Assembly (NCBI GenBank): GCA_027574665.1
Contig: CM050676.1
Span: 2,160,157 to 2,224,156, forward strand
Direction of reading: 5' to 3'
Length of the DNA: 64,000 nucleotides
DNA from: Rhynochetos jubatus
Taxonomy: Eukaryota > Chordata > Aves > Eurypygiformes > Rhynochetidae
Below, piece after piece: positions 56,101-64,000 of this stretch. The notes beneath the pieces are model-generated. The model made no database searches, had not been told where the DNA came from, and saw only the letters and a program-made list of their open reading frames with translations. The number at the start of each line of letters is the position of its first letter. Within the stretch, counting starts at the first letter, position 1. Position numbers and translations under genes: made by a program.

Positions 56101-58145
56101 TGTTCATCCAACGGCGTCTCCCTCCCAGCCCATCCCGGCCCTGGGCCGGGCGGCTGAGGCACCAGTTACCGGGATTTGCCAGGGGTGAGGAGGGCAGCGA
56201 GGATTCGCCCGACCCCGCTGAACAAGCGCTTTTGGCAAATAGAGTCAGGCTACTCGCTTTGGTAACAATTCGCTGCACGAGTGTCCGACGATATCCCTGG
56301 GTCCTCCCCAGGGCAGGTCGGGCACAGGTAGGTCCCTAACCCTGACCCAAACCGCCCCGTCGCCAGGGCCGAGGCGTGAGGGGCCGGGGCTGGGGCGCAG
56401 GCTGTGGGCCAGGAGCTGGGCAGCTCCTGCTGCGGCTGGACAGAGCCGGGGGGAGGGAAATCTGAACCCCAAACTGTTAACTCCACCAGCCTCGTTGCTG
56501 CTCCATCCTGCCCGGCCATCGGCCCCGGTGAGGTGCCGGCGGCAGCCCCTGCGGACGCGGGTGATGGCGATCCCAAGGAACGACGCCAACACGGAATGAT
56601 TCTGGTGAATGGGAGGAAAGCAGGATACCCCGGCCGAGCGGCTAAATACGGCGAGAAGATCCCCCCCCTCGCCGGCGCGGCTGATCAGGAAGGAAATCTC
56701 ACCTGTGGTGAAACAAAACAAGGTTTAAGTCAGAAGGGTTGTGCACCCCCGGGGCAGCTCGCTGCGGAGCGTGGGCCGGGCCCTGCTGCACAGCCGGTTG
56801 CAGCCGCAGGACGGGGTGAAGCAGACCCTCCTGACTGCGTTAAAACCGCCCGTGCCGGCGTTCGTCCCCGCACCGGGAGGAAGCCTGGGTCCGCGCCTGT
56901 GGAAGTAACGGAATGGCAGCGGGGAGAGGCAGCTCCCGCTGTTCCGGGCGGGAGGAATCCCTTTGCCAACGTTTATCCGATGGCATCGGGCTCCGGAGAA
57001 CCCCCCGGGGAGGACACGGCCCCGCGTGGATGGCCCGAGCTGTCAGGCAGAGGAGAGGAACTGGCCCGGACCACGAGCCTGTCACGGGCACGTCCTTTTC
57101 TCTTCACACCCTTCACTTTGCAACCAAAAGTTCTGCCACTCCAGGACAGTTCAGCGCTTCCCCTGCGGCACCGCAGCAGCCAGCGCTGCAGCCAGCGGAC
57201 ACAGCATGAGCAGAGTCATTCCTGGATAATTTATTCAGAATTTTACCAGAAACAGTTAATTGTTGGATATTCTGACACGCAGCAAGGTTGTTTTTTCTTA
57301 ATCTTCAAAGGTATTTTCTGTACACGTCACTGCTTGGTTCTTACACGTGAAAACACTGAGAAAATAACTCAAGGGGGGACGTTTTTCCTGATTTTTCCTT
57401 CCTTTAAAAAGAAATCATGGCACGTTTGATCCTTTATTTCAAACAAGAGGTATCTGCAGGCTGTTTGTGTTTCGGAACCTTGGATACGCAGCGAGAAAGG
57501 TGGGAGCAGCGAGGTGAAGCAGAAAAAAACCCGGAATGACCTCCCGGAACGGCGCTTCACACGTAACTGCGACGCTCCGTGTACCGAAGCGCAAGCAGCA
57601 AGCGTTTGCCGGTGGCTGTGTTTGGTAAGGCTCACGTTCGGTACCGCCCGCCCCGCAGCTCCTCAAACCCAAACCAGGTCTGATACGCCAAGAATAAAAC
57701 CTTTCCCCAAACGCAAGCGAAAGGTAATGCTTTCCCCCGTTAAATAACAATCTGGCCTTTCAGATGGAGAAGCGGCCTTTCCACGATCCCAGGTTCTGCG
57801 GGCCGGGAGAAGGATTCGGGAACTGAGGCAGAGGAAGCGCTGCCGGATGCTGCCGGGAGAAGGTGGCCCAAGGGAAGCGCCTCGGTATCGAGCCCAGCGC
57901 AGATCTCTCAGGCCATCACTCCCGAGCTCAAGCGTTACTGGTGGCGCTGGGCCGAAACGCCGCCGGTTCCTCTGCAGCTGCCCAGCTGCCCCCAGCCCCT
58001 CCCGGCGCCCCCGCTCCCGCGGGCACCTTCGGGAGGGAGGAAAGAACCTTCGGTGCCGTCGGTTGGAATCTGGAGTCCCCACGAAAGCGCTACTGGAAAC
58101 GTCGTTTCTTGCCGACGGCAAACCGGCCGGCGAAAGAACCACAGC
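53198..58145. other. GC-rich region between ARHGEF18 and INSR
   Basis: No gene recognised. CpG density is high at about 54560-55440 and again around 56480-57080. One of these probably contains the distal ARHGEF18 promoter and a non-coding first exon. A plus-strand open frame of 341 codons (56404-57429) is the longest in the window (see findings). Alternative INSR poly(A) signals lie at 57433-57438 and 57230-57235 on the minus strand. Confidence 0.5.
54560..55440. promoter_or_regulatory. CpG-rich block, candidate distal ARHGEF18 promoter
   Basis: Dense CpG and very high GC, 1.4-2.2 kb upstream of the first coding exon. The acceptor-like sequence directly before that exon implies a non-coding exon upstream, for which this block is the natural location. 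Inferred from composition and position only. Confidence 0.35.
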
Positions 58146-58165
58146 GCTGCAGAGTCAATACTAAC

Positions 58166-58171
58166 TTTATT
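58166..58171 (-). terminator. candidate INSR poly(A) signal
   Basis: AATAAA on the minus strand, followed by a U/G-containing stretch, at the end of an AT-rich segment. Weaker candidates lie further left at 57433 and 57230. Confidence 0.4.
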
Positions 58172-61100
58172 ATACAGCATTTAAAAAGCCGTTTCTGCCC
58201 CCGTCCAGCCGGCGTTGCGCTGCAGGCAACCTGCGGAGAGCGCAAGAGGAAGCGCTAACTTCCGAGGACAAGCAATGCCGTTTCAAAAAGAAATACACGT
58301 TTCACGACAGCGCGTTTGCGAAGAACGGTAGCTTTAGACTTGCTTTTAACACTCAGGTTCCTCCAAAAGTCAACGGTACGATCGGCTCCACTCCCGCGAT
58401 GCCGGTGACGAGGCGAGCCGGGCCGGGAGGCGTCGAGCGCGTCAATGCTCTCACGCCGACGTTCACGTGCAGGGTCCGAGCGGAGTTAACGCGGAGCCAA
58501 GCAGAAGGTATAAAAAGGCCAAATTCAATGAAGTTCATACAAATACCAAACTCATCGTTTGAATTACACGTATTTCCGAAGTTTCTGTGTCTTGATTCCG
58601 ACCCACTCGACAGCTCCTTTCCCTGGACTGCGCGCACGGGAGGCCACGAGGGGCACCGGCTCTTCGCGGAGGGGAGCGGGCTCCGGCCGCGGCCGTGCCT
58701 GCGGGTCTCCCCACGGCGCGGGCGCCTTCGAGACCGGGAGAGGGTCAGAGGGTTTATCTGCAGTTCCTTGCTCACTCCAGGCTCTGAACCGATCTCACAT
58801 GGATCACGGGAGCACCAAGCACAGCCTTGAGAGTAAGGGTTTTATGGCACAAAGGTATTTCACTTTCCCACTTGTAAAAGAAGGTTCCAGTCTCGGCCTC
58901 AGGAGTCACTGCTCGCAGCGAAGGGCCCGCGGCACCTCTGCGTCCGTCTGCGTATCACAGTGACGTTACGAGGGACCCCGATTCCTCTCTCCCTCCCCTA
59001 AAACGAAGGCTCAGGAATAACCGACCCAGCACCCTTCTTGCTCCTACCTGCCTTCATCCCAGCTGGGTCAACAACACGCTGAGGTTCTTCCAGAGGTACC
59101 AACGCTGTGTGCAACGTACAACAACAACGCCGAGTGTCCCACCGCTATAACACACATTTAGGAGGAAAGAGGTACACCACCCATAAATCCAGAGTACCCT
59201 TTAGTACTGACGAGCGGCCGCCCTCCCCCCGAACACGCCCGCTTTGCCATCAACAGCGCATCTCCCTGCGGCGCGGTCTAGCTCCCATCACCTTTCCCAA
59301 CCCGGTGCTGGCACAGCGTTGCCGTTACTCGCTCTGTTTACAACACAACGGAGCATTTACAAGCAGCCAAGACAGACACGCTCCTAACCCAGCAGCCAGG
59401 CTCCGCCGCGCTGCGCCTGCTGCAAGGGAAGTACCAGGTTCGCAAGAGGCATTCAGGGAGCGGCGATGGAATTCAAGGCGCAAACGTTTCTGAGAAGCCT
59501 CTCCAGTCTCAGCCTCCAACGCCTGCCCAGGAAAGCCCAGCAGAGCCCAGCGGGCTGTTTCTTACGGCTCCTGCTTCTCCAGCTGCAGGGGCAGTGATGC
59601 CCTGGCTGCGTGCCGGTACCCTCCCTGTCCCCAGCCAGGCTGCGCCTGCTCCTGACCAGGCTGGAGCCTGCCCCGAGCTGCGAGCGGCAGCTCTCTGCCC
59701 CCAAAGGGCAGGATCCGACCCTCCAACTAAAGCTACCCCAGGAGAAGAGCGAGCTTCCCCGCCGCCGGTCACGGCTGCGCTCCTCCAGCCGTTCCGCCCG
59801 CCTCCCTGCACCATCGCTTGGCTCCGCAGCGAGCGCCTGCGCTGCGGGTACAGCTGCGGTGAGCTCACCCCGACAGCGAGCCTGCCGGAGCGGGTGGCGC
59901 GGCACCCCGGGCAGGCGTCCTTCCCAACGCCCCGCGCAGACGAGGCTGCGTCTAGCACGCGCGGTCCCAACCCGGGCGCGACCCCCGGCATCTCTGAATG
60001 GGTATCGGAGAGATGCAAGTGAGGGACTTGGGCATCCCCAGGGCGAGGATCTCCCGCCAACGGCGCCCAACGTGCCAGCTGCGCAGCGAGAACAAGGGTT
60101 TTCCAGACGGGAGGGCTGGGCTCTGGGAACGGTGTCCGTTAATTCTTCCCAATTCTACAGCCCAGTGTCACCTTTAACCGCCGCGAGTGGCGACCGCTAG
60201 CGTTACTTGCTTTTAAACAGGGGCAACCCCGACGTCCTCACCCTACGCCTTTCCTCACCCTTGGCACCACGGGAGAGGAGGATGGAGCAAGCTTTACGCG
60301 CAGCGCCGGGCGCAAAGAGCGGCTGCGCGCGGCGCAGGGCGAAGATGACGACGCGAGAACGCGGATTCCCTCGGGCGGCGGCCCGAGCGCCGCAAACGGT
60401 GTGTACGCAGAGGGCCAACCCGTATCAGCTCGAAGCCAGACCAAGACACGGTTCCAGCGCTGGTTTCTAGAAAAGATCTGCCATCCCCGCAGGCCCCGTC
60501 CCTGCGGACGTTACCAAAACAAGGACGTGCCGGGAAAGGTTTCGGGAGGTCACATCCTGCGGCGGGACCCCGGACTGCCCGCGCACAGCGAGAGGGGCAG
60601 TGACCAAGACACCCCAAACCCACCTCCAACAACACGGGCTGCGCACAGCGCCGGCTCCACGCTGGCAAAAGCCGCTGCGGAAGGAAGCGGTCCGCACCTC
60701 TGAGGTCACTAAAGTCCGAACAATTAAATGGCTCTTCCTTCTTTTAAACCACAAGAGAACTACGAGGATGCCCCCGGAACATCAGACCCCGATCCGAACG
60801 TCGGTCCCTTTGGTCGCTACTGCCCAGAGTAGCCACGCGCAGTGCCGAGCTGTTCTCCGACCCGTCCCTTCCCTTCGGTGAGTGGTCCCTAGTATTGGAA
60901 TCAGCCGATACCGCTTTTCCCCGATCCACAGTAGGTCCAGACCAGAACATTGAAAGAGGCTTGGAGGTGTGTAGTATTAAAAACATCCTTAAGAAACACT
61001 GAGGTAGACTGCACCCGAACAGGACAAACCCGATCCCACCACATCCACCTGCCAAGGTTTTACAGATACAAATTTACACGTTCTGTCTAAGAAAACCAAT

Positions 61101-62850
61101 TGTTTGTTGGTTGTTTTTTTTTTTTGCTGTTTTTACAGTGTTTTATATATTAAAATAAATAAAAAACTTCTAATAAGAAAAACGTCTCTTCCTTAGAAAA
61201 GCGTGAGAACGCGTCTCCGTTCCCGCGGTCAGGACGGAGCTGCTGAAGGGGTACCGCTTTGGAAAGCAGAAGAAATGTAAACGAGGCCTTGTGACACCGA
61301 AGGCTCTTCCCCGGCTCTGGACTCTGTATTTTCCCCCTCACCTTGCCAGCAGCCTGCACCCCCCTCGCCCCAACCGACCCGATCCAGCCAGCAAAGGCCT
61401 GGCAGCTCGCGGCGGCGCCGAGGCCGTCATCCAGCGGGTGAGCTGCTGCGCGGCTCGAGCGGAGCGGGATGGGAGAGGCGCTTCCCTACGAACTCCAGCC
61501 CCTTCCGTCGGTGCCAGGGAGCAATCAGCAGCACGGCCCGGGCTGGACCGAAGAGCCACACGCCGGCTCGGCGCTCCCCCGTCACCGAGAGCCTCGCTTT
61601 CTCCCGGCAGAGCGCGCAACGTGGCTCCTGGGCTTCCCCAGGAGAAGCGGAGGACTGAGCATCTCCCTCCCCTTCTGAAACCACCTCCCGTACGACGAAG
61701 GCCTGCGACACGGACCATCTTCCTTTCTTGCCTTGGCGCCGCTCCCTGCCAGCCCTGCCTCGGCGCGGCGCCACGCGGGGAGCTCCCCCCGTATTTCCTA
61801 GCACCTCAGGCCGATCAGCTCCGTCATCTACGCAAACAGCAGCGAAACAAAGCGCAGTCCAGGAGGCGGGAGTCGACATCCCGAAGAGCTGAAAGCAGTG
61901 GCTAACGCACGCGTCCCGGGGAGCGTGCAGGACGCGGGGTATCTCCGGCAAACACGGAGGGCCTGCAGGCAGCACGAGGCCAGACGCCCGAGCAGCAGCA
62001 GGCAGGCAGCGGGGAGCTAACCACAGTCACGTTCTGCTTCCCGTGCAGAGCCGAGCGCCTTGCGCTCTCCGCCCTTTCGGCATCTCTTTTTCCGCTTCGA
62101 GTTCTTGCTCGTCCCCTCTCGCCGGCTGCTGCTGCGGCACAGCGCGCGCGCGGAAGGCGCGGCAAGGGACGCGGGGCTGAGGGAGCAGCAGGGCTCGGGA
62201 CGGGGATGTTGTGGTGTCCCAACAACCGAGTGAAGTCCCGACTCCTTTCTCTCAGGGCTTCGACTGGAGCCAGCTGACTGCTCTGTATAAATCATGAAAC
62301 TGTATTCTAAAGCCTTGTCAAGTTTAAACTTAACATGCGCCTCGTAGCTCCTAAAAGGGTAATCGGCTAAAATTAGTTCATTCTGAAATCTTTGGACCAC
62401 TTTAAGACCAAACAATCCTCCAAATTCTCCCCTCCCCGAAAGGATCATAAACAGTCAATAATTTATATGAAGTTAAAATTTAAACTAAAGACATTTTTAA
62501 ATATGTTACAACAAACAATATATATATTCACTGCTGCAAGGACAGAAACTCCGTGTCTCAGGTCAGGGGACTCCTACTTCGTTTGGTCTTGAAAGTACCC
62601 ACAAATCTCAGATTTCTGCTCCTTTGGCTCCCAGCACATTTTCCTCATTCGTTAATGAGAGAAAACCTACTCCCAAGAGTCCTCAGTATAAAAATAATCT
62701 GTTTAGGATTCAGTCACTCCAGGGAAACGGGGAAAAAAAAGGGTAAGTACACACTTCCGAGAAGAGGAAAGCTTCCGTGAGAACATACAAAACTTATGTA
62801 CAAAAACCAGAAGGGTATATTTTGCTATACATATACACCCCAACGTAGAT

Positions 62851-62878
62851 ATACTGCACACACGCACACGCACGCACC
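62851..62878. repeat. short CA-type simple repeat
   Basis: An imperfect CA/CG dinucleotide run ('acacacgcacacgcacgcac') inside the probable INSR 3'UTR, about 480 bases past the stop codon. Confidence 0.7.
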
Positions 62879-63380
62879 CCTGGGGTTCAACCCACTGAAA
62901 AAAGTATGAAAGCAGCAGCTATTGGTCAATCTGAGGATCTGGCGCGTCCGACTGATGGGTTGAATCCTTCGGCTGTAGTGAAGAGTATGCCCGAAAGCCT
63001 GGAATTCTACTGGAAATGCTGTTGTCCTGCAGAGGTTTTGTTCCGCACCGTTACGCTGTAGCTCAGATACCAGCACATTTCACGTCGTTTGTTGGCAAAC
63101 GTGGATGCTTCTCCTTGGGTTTGACTTACAGGGTCGCTTCCTGTTTTGAAACCATGGTTACGGAAGGGACAGCAGCCATGGAAACCTCTTCCATTTATGT
63201 TCACAGAGAAGTCCACTGACACCCAGTCAACTCAGCAAAAAAAAGGGTATTAATCACAAGATGATTAAAAATCTGAAGTTTGTCGATGTGTGTCATACAC
63301 TGTGGCAGCAATAACAAGAGTCCTGAGATCTGTGGAGGGGGGGAAAAAGCGGACACAACCCTTGGGCCAAGCAGGAAGCG

Positions 63381-63735
63381 TTAGGAAGGACTCGACCTGG
63401 GCATGGAGAGAATCCGCCCGTTTTTCTTGCCACCGTTCATGTGAGTGTAAGGTATGTGCTCCTCGTAGTTCCCCTTGAGGGCCATGGAGGGTCCATTGTC
63501 CCGCCCCAGGACCTTGTCCCTCTGCGAGTACGAGGAGGGATCGAGGGGAATGCTCTCCATGTTCTCAAAGTCCATCTCGTACTCCTCTGTTTCCAGAGGC
63601 TTGTTCTCCTCGCTGTAGAAGAACGAGACCTCGTGGAAGCTGGGGTGCAAGTCCTCCTTCAGCATCTCGATGATCTCGATGAAGGTGGGGCGCATCTTGG
63701 GGTTGTACTGCCAACACATCTGCATCAGGCTGTGC
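63381..63735 (-). CDS. INSR: INSR last coding exon (insulin receptor, partial)
   Basis: Insulin receptor tyrosine kinase, C-terminal 117 residues. The exon begins after 'ccccacgtag' at phase 2. It encodes the last kinase helices ('[20 protein letters not shown]', with the W-x6-RP motif of subdomain XI) and then the C-tail ('[20 protein letters not shown]'), ending with '[20 protein letters not shown]' and a stop at 63383-63381. The tail keeps the YTHM motif, a known site that binds PI3-kinase p85 SH2 domains when phosphorylated. The '[14 protein letters not shown]' ending and tail length separate it from IGF1R and INSRR. The remaining exons lie beyond the right edge of the window. Confidence 0.97.
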
Positions 63736-64000
63736 CTACGTGGGGACGAACAAGGGGCAGGGGTGGGAAGACCAAGTTTTACGTAGGCAGGGCTGGCAGA
63801 CCACGGCCACACCCAGGTCAGACCCCCCCCTACACCCCCTCTGACACTCCGAGTCGTTTGTTCTCTTTCCAGTCTCCATTTCTGCCCTCAGATCCTGACA
63901 CTCCTTTCTCTCTATTTCTGTCTAGATCAGAAATTCCTTCCAATTCCTTCAATTGTTCTGCACTCGGCTTCCGAAGGAAACCGGGCTGCGGTTCACGTAC
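63736..64000. other. INSR last intron (partial)
   Basis: No coding sequence seen. The final bases read gtacgtgaac on the minus strand, so the donor of the penultimate INSR exon may sit exactly at the window edge, but this cannot be confirmed here. Confidence 0.4.

Larger units (their letters stand above)
58146..63380 (-). other. INSR: INSR 3' untranslated region (probable)
   Basis: The stretch from the INSR stop codon to a minus-strand AATAAA at 58166-58171. A length of about 5.2 kb is in keeping with the long 3'UTR of mammalian INSR. AT-rich parts (62.25-63.3 kb, 60.9-61.3 kb, 58.15-58.6 kb) alternate with GC- and CpG-rich parts (58.6-60.8 kb, 61.3-62.2 kb). No exon or repeat family is recognised. 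Open frames here are composition artefacts. Confidence 0.45.

Noticed and set aside
59453-60200. Frames of about 200 codons on both strands
   Set aside because: Composition-driven; arginine/serine/alanine-rich and lacking any recognisable family feature.
63991-64000. Splice donor of the penultimate INSR exon at the very end of the window
   Set aside because: gtacgtgaac would fit a donor, but the exon itself is outside the window, so it cannot be verified.

Overview
The window is vertebrate nuclear DNA and almost certainly avian. It holds four copies of CR1 LINE 3' ends, the typical bird retroelement. It also carries compact, intron-rich genes with bird-like orthologue sequence, and dense GC-rich/CpG-rich blocks as expected of a bird microchromosome. 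There is no prokaryotic, viral or plasmid content. I see no tRNA, rRNA or CRISPR.

Two protein-coding genes explain most of the window, both on the minus strand. The dominant one is ARHGEF18 (p114RhoGEF, a RhoA exchange factor of the GEF-H1/AKAP13 family). Its coding exons run from about 53.18 kb down to the stop at 8.59 kb, and its long 3'UTR continues to a poly(A) signal at about 3.81 kb. I placed 30 coding exons by splice signals, reading phase and homology. Order along the protein: a basic N-terminal exon; a Ser-rich N-terminal region; a C1 zinc finger split over two exons; the DH domain (about 24.4 to 20.4 kb); the PH domain (20.4 to 17.1 kb); a long coiled coil (12.2 to 11.7 kb); and a conserved C-terminal tail. 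A second transcript start is well supported inside the gene: a CCAAT box, a TATA box and a start codon with an N-myristoylation signal at about 26.1 to 25.98 kb. A CpG island at 35.6 to 36.6 kb is a third candidate promoter.

At the right end, 63.38 to 63.735 kb is the last coding exon of the insulin receptor gene INSR (end of the kinase domain and C-tail), also on the minus strand. Its probable 3'UTR of about 5 kb ends near 58.15 kb. Between the two genes (53.2 to 58.1 kb) lies GC-rich DNA that probably contains the distal ARHGEF18 promoter. The left 3.8 kb is intergenic, with a CR1 fragment.

The most interesting observation is that two small exons at 30.4 and 28.8 kb complete a C1 zinc finger with exactly the GEF-H1 ligand spacing. 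Skipping both keeps the reading frame but removes the second half of the finger. That skipped form resembles the mammalian ARHGEF18 protein as I remember it, which has only a degenerate finger there.
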